From Novosphingobium meiothermophilum (GTDB lineage Bacteria > Pseudomonadota > Alphaproteobacteria > Sphingomonadales > Sphingomonadaceae): 64,000 bases of DNA. Shown here piece by piece: positions 8,637 through 17,257 of the stretch (the stretch's first letter is position 1; each line of letters opens with the position of its first letter). Location: the NCBI RefSeq assembly GCF_003171715.1, contig NZ_QGHL01000004.1:124001-188000 (forward strand), written 5' to 3'. The notes under the pieces are model-generated. The model worked only from the letters and a program-made list of their open reading frames with translations, did not search any database and was not told the DNA's origin. The position numbers and the translations under genes are program-made.

Positions 8637-10028
8637 ATGAACCAGTTGACGATCTCTGCGGGCCTTGCCGCACCGATGCCGCACCAGCCTGCCCGCCCCG
8701 TGCTTTCCGCCGCCGATTTGCCGGTAGCCGCCCTTGGCCTCCTGCTGGCTGGCGCAATCGCCACGGGCCATGCAGTCGTTTCCGCTCCCGGCGCAGCGCT
8801 GAGCAGCCTCAGCGTGCTGGTCACCGGCGTCGTTCTGGTCTTTTCCCGCCGTCAGCTCCGCGCCGATCCGCGCGCGCGCTCGTTCACGCGTCTCGCACTC
8901 GGCCTTGCCATTGCCACGATCCTGATGGCGCTGGCTGCCGACATCCTGCTGCTCGTTGCCGCATGGATCGTGGGCGGACGACTGATGGCCGGACTGATCG
9001 GCCATGTCGGTGACTGGCGCGAAGCCCGTCTGGCTGCCCGCCGGGCCAATCTCTCCTTCGCGGCGGGCGATCTTGCCCTCGTGGCGGCTGCGCTCCTGCT
9101 TGCGGTCGGGGCCGGAAGCAGCAACCTTGCAGCCATCACCGCTGCGGCGCCCACGCTCGACCCGACGATGATGACTGCGGCAGCGGTGCTGCTGGTCATC
9201 GCCGCCATGGCGCGCTGCGCCCTGCCCCCTTTCTCAGCCTGGCTCATGCGCTCGCTCGCGGCACCCACGCCGGTTTCCGCCCTGCTCCATGCTGGTTTCG
9301 TCAATGCCGGCGGCTTCCTCCTCATCAGCCTTGCGCCAGTGCTCGAAGCCGCTCCGATCGCGCGCGCCATGCTCTTCACCGTGGGCGTCGTCGCGGCACT
9401 GTTCGGCAGCGCCATCATGCTGGTGCGGGTTGACGTGAAGGGCTCGCTTGCTGCCTCCACGGTTGCCCAGATGGGGTTCATGCTGCTTACGGTGGGCCTT
9501 GGCGCCTATGCTGCCGCACTCTGGCACATGGTTGCCCACGGGGTTTTCAAGGCATGGCTGTTTCTGGGTTCGGCTGGCACCATCGTGCCCGCTGCCACCT
9601 CCGGCAACAATGCGGCCAAGATGCTTGCCAAGCCCTGGCCCGCGCTGGTTGCGCTGATGACGATCATCGCCGCCCTCGCCCTGATGCAGGCAGACCGGAA
9701 TGCCGCCATTCTCCCGCTGGGCCTCGCGTTTGCCGCCATGCTGGCCGCGCTTGGCGTGGCGCTGAAGGGCGCGCGTCGCGGTCCGCTTGGCCTGCTGGTC
9801 TTCGCCGCCCCGTTCCTGTTGATCGGGTTCAACATCGCCGCGCTCGCCCTGGTGTCAGCCTATCAGGCCAATGCCGCCATCCCTCTGATCCCCGACTACG
9901 CCCAGTTCGGCCTGCTTTCGCTCCTGCTTGCCGGATGGGTCTGGCAGCAGGGCATTGCCAGCGGCGAGCTGACCCTGCCGCCTGCGCTCTTTGCCCGGCT
10001 CTTCCATGCAGGCCATCCCGCGCCCTGA
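8637..10028 (+). CDS. dabB: DabB-type proton-conducting subunit of inorganic carbon transporter (NuoL-like)
   Basis: A 463-residue polytopic membrane protein of the NADH dehydrogenase subunit 5/NuoL (proton-conducting) family, much shorter than true NuoL. About a dozen hydrophobic segments are visible. The family signature around the lysine/histidine half-channel is present as PTPVSALLHAGFVNAGGFLL, with later STVAQMGFMLLTVGLGAYAAALWHMVAHGVFKAWLFL. It sits 59 bp upstream of a DUF2309 (DabA) gene, which separates it from respiratory complex I. In the DAB system this subunit is thought to pass cations that drive DabA-catalysed CO2 hydration and bicarbonate accumulation. Confidence 0.88.
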   Translation: MNQLTISAGLAAPMPHQPARPVLSAADLPVAALGLLLAGAIATGHAVVSAPGAALSSLSVLVTGVVLVFSRRQLRADPRARSFTRLALGLAIATILMALAADILLLVAAWIVGGRLMAGLIGHVGDWREARLAARRANLSFAAGDLALVAAALLLAVGAGSSNLAAITAAAPTLDPTMMTAAAVLLVIAAMARCALPPFSAWLMRSLAAPTPVSALLHAGFVNAGGFLLISLAPVLEAAPIARAMLFTVGVVAALFGSAIMLVRVDVKGSLAASTVAQMGFMLLTVGLGAYAAALWHMVAHGVFKAWLFLGSAGTIVPAATSGNNAAKMLAKPWPALVALMTIIAALALMQADRNAAILPLGLAFAAMLAALGVALKGARRGPLGLLVFAAPFLLIGFNIAALALVSAYQANAAIPLIPDYAQFGLLSLLLAGWVWQQGIASGELTLPPALFARLFHAGHPAP

Positions 10029-10087
10029 CTGGTCCCTGCCTTCCCCCGCACTGCCCTGCACCGCCCATTTTCCCAAGGATCCATGCC

Positions 10088-12643
10088 ATGAATATTGCCA
10101 CCGGAAACCTTGTCGCGCAGATCCCCGCCAGCCTTGCCGATGAACGCGCCGCACTCACTGCCCAAATCGCGCTTGCCGCGCAGACCGTGGCACCGCTCTG
10201 GCCGCTGAACAGCGCCATTGCCGTAAACCCGCTCTCTGGCTTCGAGGATCTCGCCTTCGAAGATGCCGTGCCGCAGGCGGCCGCGCTGTTCGGCGCCCGC
10301 GCATCGCTGTCGCTGGTGCAGTGGCGGCAACTGATGAACGAGGGACGGATCGACTATGTCGCCATGCGCAAGGCCGTGGTCGATGCGCTGGGCGGGCTGG
10401 ATGAGGCATTCGCCTCGCTGGGGCCAGACCTCAATGCCTACAACCTGCTTGTCGCGCGCCTTACCGAACTGCCGGCAGACGACACACCGGCCGTGCGGCG
10501 CGAGCTTTCTCCCGGCCTTGCCGTGCTGGCGCGCTGGCTGGCCGCCTTCTTCGATCGCAAGGCCACGCTTCAGGTGCCCGGACGCGAGCGCGGCCTTTAC
10601 GCATGCCTTTCGCAGGTTCTGCGGTTCGATCCGGCAATGCAGAAGCTGGCTGATGGCACTGGCGCGGCATGGCTGGCAAAGGCGCCTTCCGATCCTGTCG
10701 AGATGCTGCTGCTTGCCGCGCAGCGCGATGGCGTGGGCCCCGATGCGCGGCTTGCCTGGCTGCGGCGGCTAGCAGCCGCTCTTCCCGGCTGGGCCTCGCA
10801 CCTGCGCTGGCGCGAGGATCATGCCGGGCCGGAAGCAAGCCTTGGCGCGCCCGCCAGCATGACCGAACTCATGGCGCTGGTGGCGCTGGTCGAAGGGGCT
10901 GTCCGCACTGGCCCCAAGGCGGTGGAGACGCCGCAGACCGATCCTGCTGCCTTAGAGGCCGCGCTCCTTGCGCACTTCGGCCTGCCTGCCGATGCGACCA
11001 GAACGTGGGATGCAAAGGCACAGGCCAAGCTGCGCCAGATTGCCGCCCTGGATGACGCCCGGCTGGGCCTGATCTTTCAGGAAGCAGCCGAAGCCAGCTT
11101 CCTGTCTGCGCTTGCGCCGCAGCTTGAAGGCGCATCGGCCCGCCTCACCGCGCCACAATCGGCCCTTCGGCCCGATGCCCAGCTCGTGTTCTGCATCGAT
11201 GTCAGGTCGGAACCTATGCGCCGGGCGCTGGAACGGCAGGGCCGCATCGAGACTTTCGGTTATGCGGGGTTCTTCGGGCTGCCGATTGCGCTCGATCCGG
11301 CCTGCTCGGCACCGCAGCGCAACCAGTTGCCGGTGCTGCTCTCGCCGGCCCACGTAGTCACCGAACGCCCGGCCAAGGGCCGCGAGGCCGAAGCCGATGC
11401 GGTGCTGGCGCGGCAGGCAGCGCTGTTGGATGCGCAGGCCATGCTTGATGCCACCAAGGGCGGTGCAACCGGCTTTGCCACGGCAGAGGCCGCCGGGCCT
11501 CTCGCTGCCGTTGCCATGCTGGCACGCACGCTTGCCCCCCGGCTGACCGACGCGCTGCACCAGCGCCTTGTCGGTGCGCGCAAGCAGGTGCTGGCGCCGG
11601 TTGCCTGCAATGACCACGATCATTCCGCCCATGCCGATGGCGGCTCTGCCATTCCGCTCGACCAGCGCATCGCCTATGCGCGCGGCATGTTCACGCTCAC
11701 CGGGCTTTCGCCGGAAACCGGGCGGCTGGTGGCGCTGGTCGGCCATGGGGGATGCACCACCAACAATGCCTTCGCGGCCAGCCTCGATTGCGGCGCCTGC
11801 GGCGGCCACCCCGGCGGCCCGAACGCCCGGCTGATGGCCTCCATTCTCAATGACCCGGCGGTGCGGGATGGTCTGGCGCAGCAGGGTGTTCCGCTGCCTG
11901 CCGATACGTGGTTCCTTGCCGCCCAGCACGATACCACGCGCGATGCGGTCGAGATCTTCGACCGGCACCTCGTTCCGGCAAGCCATGCCGCCGATCTTGC
12001 CCGGCTGGAAGAAGCGCTGGAGCGCGCCGGTCAGATCGCGCGCAAGGAGCGCGCCGCAAGGCTTGGGCGCAGCGCCGATGACCTCCTCACCGGCGCTGCG
12101 CACTGGGCCGAAGTGCGGCCGGAGTGGGGGCTTTCGGGCAATGCCGCCTTCGTCGTCGGACCGCGCGCGCTTACCAGCGAGATCGACCTCGGCGGGCAGG
12201 CGTTTCTGCACAGCTATGACTGGAAGAAGGACGAGGACGGCAGCGCGCTGACGGGCATCATGACCGCGCCAATGATCGTGGCGCAATGGATCAACTGCCA
12301 GTATCTGTTTTCGACCATTGACAACGAGGTGTTCGGCGCGGGCGACAAGACCACGCAGAATGTCGTTGGCGGCTTTGGCGTGGTGCAGGGCAGCGGCGGT
12401 GATCTGTGCGTCGGTCTGCCACGCCAGTCGCTGTTCCGGGATGATGGCGTGCCCTATCACACGCCGCGCCGTCTTGCGGTCATCATCGAGGCGCCCCTGC
12501 AGCGGGTTCAGGATATCGTCCTGCGCCACGATGCGGTTGGCCGTCTCGTGGAGAACGGGTGGATCAACCTGATCGTGATCGACCCGTGGAAGCACAAGGC
12601 CCACCACTGGGTGCGCGGCGAATGGACTGCCCGCCCCTGCTGA
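10088..12643 (+). CDS. dabA: DabA-type inorganic carbon transporter subunit (DUF2309)
   Basis: An 851-residue DUF2309 protein, related to beta-carbonic anhydrases. The four zinc-site residues of characterised DabA (Cys, Asp, His, Cys) are present: C369 and D371 in FCIDVRSEP, H553 in GHGGCTTNN, and C568 in LDCGACGGHPGG. The His-to-Cys spacing of 15 equals that in the Halothiobacillus protein. The C-terminus carries NVVGGFGVVQGSGGDLCVGLPRQS, typical of the family. The frame is open upstream to 9554, but that extension lies over dabB in another frame; ATG 10088 gives the family N-terminus (LWPLNSAIAVNPLSGFE). With DabB it should hydrate CO2 vectorially to bicarbonate. Confidence 0.93.
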   Translation: MNIATGNLVAQIPASLADERAALTAQIALAAQTVAPLWPLNSAIAVNPLSGFEDLAFEDAVPQAAALFGARASLSLVQWRQLMNEGRIDYVAMRKAVVDALGGLDEAFASLGPDLNAYNLLVARLTELPADDTPAVRRELSPGLAVLARWLAAFFDRKATLQVPGRERGLYACLSQVLRFDPAMQKLADGTGAAWLAKAPSDPVEMLLLAAQRDGVGPDARLAWLRRLAAALPGWASHLRWREDHAGPEASLGAPASMTELMALVALVEGAVRTGPKAVETPQTDPAALEAALLAHFGLPADATRTWDAKAQAKLRQIAALDDARLGLIFQEAAEASFLSALAPQLEGASARLTAPQSALRPDAQLVFCIDVRSEPMRRALERQGRIETFGYAGFFGLPIALDPACSAPQRNQLPVLLSPAHVVTERPAKGREAEADAVLARQAALLDAQAMLDATKGGATGFATAEAAGPLAAVAMLARTLAPRLTDALHQRLVGARKQVLAPVACNDHDHSAHADGGSAIPLDQRIAYARGMFTLTGLSPETGRLVALVGHGGCTTNNAFAASLDCGACGGHPGGPNARLMASILNDPAVRDGLAQQGVPLPADTWFLAAQHDTTRDAVEIFDRHLVPASHAADLARLEEALERAGQIARKERAARLGRSADDLLTGAAHWAEVRPEWGLSGNAAFVVGPRALTSEIDLGGQAFLHSYDWKKDEDGSALTGIMTAPMIVAQWINCQYLFSTIDNEVFGAGDKTTQNVVGGFGVVQGSGGDLCVGLPRQSLFRDDGVPYHTPRRLAVIIEAPLQRVQDIVLRHDAVGRLVENGWINLIVIDPWKHKAHHWVRGEWTARPC

Positions 12644-12694
12644 CGGGCCTGTGGCGCAAGCGTCGCAAATATTGTCGGAAACAGCAATTGACTG

Positions 12695-12731
12695 CCCCCG
12701 GCTTTGTGCGCATTAGCGCAGCAGCCGGGGG
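12695..12731. repeat. Imperfect inverted repeat abutting tRNA-Val
   Basis: CCCCCGGCT (12695-12703) and AGCCGGGGG (12723-12731) enclose an inner stem TGCGC-ATTA-GCGCA (12707-12720). The right arm includes the first three bases of the tRNA. There is no T-run, so it is not a standard intrinsic terminator on the plus strand. Confidence 0.6.
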
Positions 12732-12804
12732 CGGTTAGCTCAGTTGGTAGAGCATCTCGTTTACACCGAGAGGGTCGGCGGTTCGAGCCCGTCACCGCCC
12801 ACCA
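12729..12804 (+). tRNA. tRNA-Val (anticodon TAC)
   Basis: A complete cloverleaf can be drawn. The acceptor stem is GGGCGGT (12729-12735) with ACCGCCC (12794-12800). The D-arm is TAGCTCAGTTGGTAGAGC. The anticodon stem TCTCG/CGAGA flanks the loop TTTACAC, giving anticodon TAC. The T-loop is GTTCGAGCC. The discriminator A is at 12801, followed by an encoded CCA (12802-12804). It decodes GUA-type valine codons. Confidence 0.97.
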
Positions 12805-12983
12805 GATACCCGGCCTTCCAGACCTTTTCCTTTTGGCGACGCTCCAAGCATCACGGCTGCTCGCGATGCAGCCCGCCAGCGAGCGCCTATGCGAATGCAT
12901 GACCAAGGCCAGCGCAAGCGGCTTTGCGGTGGACGGAAGCACGTGTTAACCTTCTGAAAACCATGAAGTGCAATGCTTCGGTC

Positions 12984-13649
12984 ATGATGAAGCGCGGTTT
13001 GATCCTGCTGAGCTGGACCGTTTTGGTCACAGGCTGCGTGGGCAGTCCCGAACAGCCTCGCAACGAACCCATGCGCGCGACCGGATCAACCCTGTCCACC
13101 TCGCCGCAGGCGCGGGCGTGCTATGCCAGTCTGGGGGCTACCCAGGCCAGCTTCAGCCCCTTGCCCGACCAGTATCATTCCCCCGGTTGTGCCACGCTCG
13201 GCACGGTAAAGCTCAACTCGCTCAGCAGCGATGGCGGGCGCCTTGAAGTGTCGAACCTCGGCCCCGTTGCCTGCCCGGTGGCAAGCGCGCTTCAGGGCTG
13301 GGCGCGGTTCGGCGTTGACCGTGCGGCGCGCCAGATTCTGGGGAGCGAACTTGTCCGCATCGAAACCATGGGCAGCTTTTCCTGCCGTAATGTCGCGGGA
13401 ACCAACCGGCTTTCTGCCCATGCCACCGCCAACGCGGTTGATGTATCGGCATTCCGGCTTGCCGATGGACGGCGGATCAGTGTTCTGAACGACTGGAACA
13501 GCCCTTCACCGCAAGTCCGTGCCTTCCTGCGCACCGTGCGAGACAGTGCCTGCAAGCGGTTCGGCACCGTGCTCAGCCCGGATTACAACGCGGCGCACCG
13601 CGATCACTTCCACTTCGAAACCGGTGAACTGAAAGCCTTCTGCCGATAG
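12984..13649 (+). CDS. Extensin-like C-terminal domain lipoprotein
   Basis: A 221-residue protein starting at ATG 12984, or at 12987 one codon later. The frame is open to ATG 12924, but the internal start gives a lipoprotein signal (MMKRGLILLSWTVLVTGCVGS, lipobox Cys). The mature part matches the extensin-like_C family: paired cysteines, GWARFGVDRAARQILGSELVRIETMGSFSCRN, SAHATANAVDVSAFRLADG, and a final HRDHFHFE. The His/Asp/His set resembles a metal-dependent DD-peptidase-like fold, so a role at the cell wall is plausible but unproven. It is likely anchored in the outer membrane. Confidence 0.82.
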   Translation: MMKRGLILLSWTVLVTGCVGSPEQPRNEPMRATGSTLSTSPQARACYASLGATQASFSPLPDQYHSPGCATLGTVKLNSLSSDGGRLEVSNLGPVACPVASALQGWARFGVDRAARQILGSELVRIETMGSFSCRNVAGTNRLSAHATANAVDVSAFRLADGRRISVLNDWNSPSPQVRAFLRTVRDSACKRFGTVLSPDYNAAHRDHFHFETGELKAFCR

Positions 13650-13736
13650 CCTCAGGGGCGACCGTGCAGCCTTGCTTGAAGCTCCGGACTCATCGCAGTC
13701 CCAGCGGTGTGATGCCTTTTACGCAGTCAAGCAGCC

Positions 13737-14357
13737 TCAGGCCGCGACATCATCCAGCCCTGCCGCTTCAAGCCGCAGGCGCACCGCTTCGGCCGCGTGC
13801 CGTGCGCCAAGTTTGCCCATCATCTTCATGCGGTGGATTTCCACGGTGCGGGGGCTGATAGCCAGATCGCGGGCGATGGCCTTGTTGCTGCACCCTTCGG
13901 CAAGCCGGTCCAGCACTTCGCGTTCGCGCAGCGAGAGGCGCGCAATGCGCTGGCGTGCCTCGGCCGCGCGGGCACGTTGCGCGCGATAGGCTTCGGCTTC
14001 TCTGGCGGCATGGGCAACGGCCTCGTTCAGCGGGCCGATCTGGGTGGGCATGGCCAGATAATCGAGTGCGCCCGCCTTTATCGCCCGCACGACCGCACCC
14101 GTTTCCGGCTTTTCGGCAATGGCGATCACGGGCAGCCATTGTCCGGCACGCATCATGGCCGAGATGAGCTGGGCAATGCCCTCACCCACCGGTTCATCCT
14201 GTGCGAGCACCAGACCGGACGAAGGCGCGTGCGCCAGCAGTTCATCGGCACCGGAATAGATTTCCGCATGATGGCCCGCAGCAAAGGCAAGCCTTGCCAG
14301 TTGAGCACGCCGGGCGGTGTCGCCATCGAGGATATGAAGAGTTACGCGTTCAGCCAT
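13737..14357 (-). CDS. FixJ/LuxR-type response regulator with degenerate receiver
   Basis: A 206-residue protein with a receiver-like N-terminus and a LuxR/FixJ helix-turn-helix C-terminus (LSLREREVLDRLAEGCSNKAIARDLAISPRTVEIHRMKMMGKLGA). The start at ATG 14357 is chosen because upstream sequence in the same frame lacks coding character. Compared with FixJ, the phospho-acceptor Asp is Ala in LVLAQDEPVGEG, the conserved Thr after strand 4 is Ala (VIAIAEKPE), and the conserved Lys in the xKP turn is Met (DYLAMP). One of the N-terminal acidic residues is kept (LDGD). Ordinary phosphorylation therefore looks impossible; it is probably a constitutive or protein-gated regulator. No histidine kinase is adjacent. 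Confidence 0.85.
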   Translation of the reverse strand: MAERVTLHILDGDTARRAQLARLAFAAGHHAEIYSGADELLAHAPSSGLVLAQDEPVGEGIAQLISAMMRAGQWLPVIAIAEKPETGAVVRAIKAGALDYLAMPTQIGPLNEAVAHAAREAEAYRAQRARAAEARQRIARLSLREREVLDRLAEGCSNKAIARDLAISPRTVEIHRMKMMGKLGARHAAEAVRLRLEAAGLDDVAA

Positions 14358-14359
14358 GT

Positions 14360-14373
14360 GCGCATTAATGCGC
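14360..14373. promoter_or_regulatory. Perfect 14-bp palindrome over the ribosome-binding region of the FixJ-like gene
   Basis: GCGCATTAATGCGC is a perfect palindrome lying two bases upstream of the ATG at 14357, where a Shine-Dalgarno sequence would be expected. It may be an operator or an RNA hairpin that hides the start. Confidence 0.45.
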
Positions 14374-14639
14374 GAGACGTAACAATTAGCCAGAAAGGTT
14401 AGTTTCGGAATGAACCGAAAGAAGCGCCCTTTCCGCGCAACATACACGTTATTCCTTAGGAAGATAACTTCGGGAACGGATGCAACCGCATTGCGTTCCC
14501 GGCGTCTTGTCGCAAAACCGCACCGGTCTGACCTGCACGATGAGGTCCGACCGGCGGCCCCGGCCAGAAGCATTAACCAGATTCGCCGCCGCTTTGCCGA
14601 GGCTGGCCGCGCCTTGCGCGCGCAATGCACACCGGTTCG

Positions 14640-15386
14640 TTAAGCAGGATCGTCGAACGAATAGTCAGGCAGCGAATGGAACGCCTGGCGCAGCGCCTCG
14701 CTCCAGCTTGACGAGATTGACTTGAAGTATGGGTCGCTTGCCAGAATGCGGCGCTGGTGAAGCGGCGTGAACCGGTCACGCTCCATCACCATCAGGTCGA
14801 ACGGCAGGCCGACCGAAAGGTTGGCCGCAAGGGTTGAATCGAACGAGACCATGAGCAGCTTGACCGCATCCTCGAACGACATCGTGCGATCATAGCCGCG
14901 CAGCAGGATCGGCCTGCCATACTTGGTTTCGCCGATCTGGAAGAACGGCGTGTCGAAGCTCGCCTCGATGAAGTTTCCTTCCGGATAGATAAGGAAAAGG
15001 CGCGGCTCCATATCCCGGATCTGCCCGGCGACGATCATCGATGCGGTAAAGCGCGGCCCCTCGCCGGTCATGCCGCCATCCTGCCGCCGTTCGATCACAT
15101 CGCTCAGCAGGTTGCCGACCAGGGTTGCCACCTGAAACATGGTGGGCGCCTCAAGGATCGAGGGGCGACGCTCTCCCGGCGCCTTGTTGCGTTCCTCAAG
15201 CTGCGAGATCACCGCCTGCGTGGTGGCGAGATTTCCCGCCGTCATGATGGTGATGATCCGTTCGCCGGGCACCGACCAGTGGAACATCTTGCGGAAGGTG
15301 GAGATATTGTCGACGCCGGAATTGGTGCGGGTATCGCTCATCAGGACAAGCCCGCGATCGAGCACCATTCCAACGCAATAGGTCAT
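14640..15386 (-). CDS. Anbu: bacterial proteasome homologue (HslV-like Ntn hydrolase)
   Basis: A 248-residue proteasome-type protease. The N-terminus MTYCVGMVLDRGLVLMSDTR places Thr2 as the candidate Ntn nucleophile after Met removal, and the SDTRTNSG segment holds the conserved Asp/Arg region. Later ITIMTAGNLATTQAV carries the lysine-loop-equivalent and glycine turn of the fold. Length and context identify Anbu rather than HslV or the actinobacterial 20S. It is the last gene of the ATP-grasp, alpha-E, transglutaminase, Anbu group, which family knowledge links to production or processing of an unknown peptide. No ATPase partner is encoded here. Confidence 0.9.
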   Translation of the reverse strand: MTYCVGMVLDRGLVLMSDTRTNSGVDNISTFRKMFHWSVPGERIITIMTAGNLATTQAVISQLEERNKAPGERRPSILEAPTMFQVATLVGNLLSDVIERRQDGGMTGEGPRFTASMIVAGQIRDMEPRLFLIYPEGNFIEASFDTPFFQIGETKYGRPILLRGYDRTMSFEDAVKLLMVSFDSTLAANLSVGLPFDLMVMERDRFTPLHQRRILASDPYFKSISSSWSEALRQAFHSLPDYSFDDPA

Positions 15387-15466
15387 CGTTCCGCCCCGAA
15401 TATTGCCGACCAGAGGCAGGAACCGGAACCCGCCTCATCCCGAATCCCTGCCGTCATCGGGCTGTC

Positions 15467-16279
15467 TTATTGCTCCACGCGCTGCTGTTCAACGGCAAGC
15501 CTGACATGCATCGTCTCGTCACGCGCGCCGTAACGGATGCCGGTGATCGGGGCCGCATCGCGATAGTCGCGCCCCGTGGCCACGCGGACATAGCGGCAAT
15601 CCGGGCTGATGCCGTTGGAAACATCGAACCCGACCCAGCCCAGACCTTCGACATGAGCCTCGGCCCAGGCGTGGCCTGCATCCTGATCGACCCGGTCGTT
15701 CATCATCAGGTAGCCGCTGACATAACGCGCCGGAATGCCAAGCGCCCGCGCTGCGGCAATAAAGACATGCGCATGGTCCTGACAGACCCCGCGCCCGGCC
15801 GCGATGGCGGCTTCGGCCGGGGTCGCGGCATCGGTATGGCCGGAGGCATATTCAATCCGCGCGCGCACCAGCGCCGAAAGCGAATGCAGCAGGGCAAGCG
15901 AATTGCCATCCTGCGCCAGCGCTGAAACAAGCGAGCGCACCCGCCCCCCTGCCTTCGTCAACTCAGTCGGCTCCAGAAACTGCCACATCGGCATGAAGCC
16001 CGCGTGCTTGCCGATGATCCCGGCCTCGTCGTTCGTGTCGACAATGCCTTCGCAGCGGATCGTCACTTCGCTCACCCCCTGATCGAACGAAATCAGCGTG
16101 ACATGGTTGTGATTGGCATCGTCATATTCGACCTGCATGTGCGCGCCGTCGAAATGCATGTTCCATTCAAGCACCCGCTGCCCGGACGAACACTTGGGCT
16201 TCAGGCGCAGTCGCTGAAGGCCATGGCTGACCGGCTCCGAAAAGACGTAGTGGGTGGTGTGATCGATGGCGAGGCGCAT
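15467..16279 (-). CDS. Transglutaminase-like cysteine peptidase/ligase of Anbu operon
   Basis: A 270-residue protein with an N-terminal beta domain (LAIDHTTHYVFSEPVSHGLQRLRL) and a transglutaminase core. The Cys-His-Asp triad is visible: Cys in AGRGVCQDHAHVFIAA, His in DAGHAWAEAHVEG and Asp in WVGFDVSNG. Transglutaminase-like folds can hydrolyse or form amide bonds. Here it probably works with the neighbouring ATP-grasp and alpha-E proteins. It is separated from the alpha-E gene by 12 bp and from Anbu by 80 bp, all on the minus strand. Confidence 0.9.
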   Translation of the reverse strand: MRLAIDHTTHYVFSEPVSHGLQRLRLKPKCSSGQRVLEWNMHFDGAHMQVEYDDANHNHVTLISFDQGVSEVTIRCEGIVDTNDEAGIIGKHAGFMPMWQFLEPTELTKAGGRVRSLVSALAQDGNSLALLHSLSALVRARIEYASGHTDAATPAEAAIAAGRGVCQDHAHVFIAAARALGIPARYVSGYLMMNDRVDQDAGHAWAEAHVEGLGWVGFDVSNGISPDCRYVRVATGRDYRDAAPITGIRYGARDETMHVRLAVEQQRVEQ

Positions 16280-16291
16280 GGACGGGGTGGC

Positions 16292-17239
16292 CTAGTCGAT
16301 AAAGCGGTAATCGCGCTGGATCTGGAGCGCGAGGGCCGTGTTGTTGCGGATGAACTTGCCGATGAACTCGTGCAGGCCCTGTTCGAAGATCGCCTCGATC
16401 GTGGCCTGATGAAACTGGCAATCGGCATCGCGCAGGATCTCGTGGCAGTGCATCTCGCTGCCATATTCGCGCGCGAGGCTGGCGAGGTTGGACCGCAGCT
16501 TGGAATAGCAGAAGGCCAGACTGCGCGGAAAACGCCCGTCGAGAATCAGGAACTCGGCAATCCCGCGCGGGTCCATGCGGCCGGCATTGAGCCAGCGATA
16601 GGCGCGTTCCCCCGCAACCGAGCGCAGCACGTTTTCCCACTGCACGTTGTCGAGGCTGGAGCCGACATAGGAGATCGAGGGCAGCAGCACGTAATACTTC
16701 ACATCGAGGATGCGCGCGGTGTTGTCAGCACGTTCTATGAAGCTGCCCAGCCGCGCGAAATTGTAGATCTCGTTGCGCAGCATGGTGCCTTCCATCGCGC
16801 CGCGCACCTGCGTGGACTGCCGCCGCACCAGATCAAGCACATCGCCAAGCCGGGTCTCGGTGACAGGCCGCGCCAGCGCTTCCTTGAGCTGCATCCACCC
16901 GTCGTTGACCGATTCCCACACCTCGCGGGTGATCCCGGCGCGGACCATGCGCGCATTGGTGCGCGCCATCTCGGTCATGGCAAGGACGCTGCCGGTATTG
17001 TCCCGGTCGCGCAGGATATAGTTGAACACGTGCGGGCCGGTATATTCAGGCCCGTAACGCGCCTCGTAGCCCGGCTGGAGGCCAAGCGTGACGATGAGCG
17101 AGCGCCATTCGTCCGAAGCGTCCGCAACGTCGCGCGTGAGCGCCATGCGGAAACCCGCTTCGATCAGGCGCGAGATGTTCTCCGCCCGCTCAAGATAGCG
17201 GAACAGCCAGAAGATGCCGTTTGCCGAACGTCCTAGCAC
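16292..17239 (-). CDS. Alpha-E domain protein of Anbu operon
   Basis: A 315-residue, mostly helical protein of the alpha-E (DUF403) family. The N-terminus MLGRSANGIFWLFRYLERAENISRLIEAGFR is diagnostic, and there is a later SFIERADNTARILDVKYY. The biochemical role of the family is not established. It almost always accompanies a circularly permuted ATP-grasp protein and a transglutaminase. It starts 18 bp after the ATP-grasp stop. Confidence 0.92.
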   Translation of the reverse strand: MLGRSANGIFWLFRYLERAENISRLIEAGFRMALTRDVADASDEWRSLIVTLGLQPGYEARYGPEYTGPHVFNYILRDRDNTGSVLAMTEMARTNARMVRAGITREVWESVNDGWMQLKEALARPVTETRLGDVLDLVRRQSTQVRGAMEGTMLRNEIYNFARLGSFIERADNTARILDVKYYVLLPSISYVGSSLDNVQWENVLRSVAGERAYRWLNAGRMDPRGIAEFLILDGRFPRSLAFCYSKLRSNLASLAREYGSEMHCHEILRDADCQFHQATIEAIFEQGLHEFIGKFIRNNTALALQIQRDYRFID

Positions 17240-17257
17240 GGGAAATCCTCCGCCATA

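Noticed and set aside
9554..10087. N-terminal extension of dabA
   Set aside because: It overlaps dabB in a different frame and reads as shadow sequence. The family N-terminus begins at ATG 10088.
10952..12607. 551-codon open frame antisense to dabA
   Set aside because: DabA on the plus strand is clearly real with intact zinc ligands. The antisense frame is His/Arg-rich shadow.
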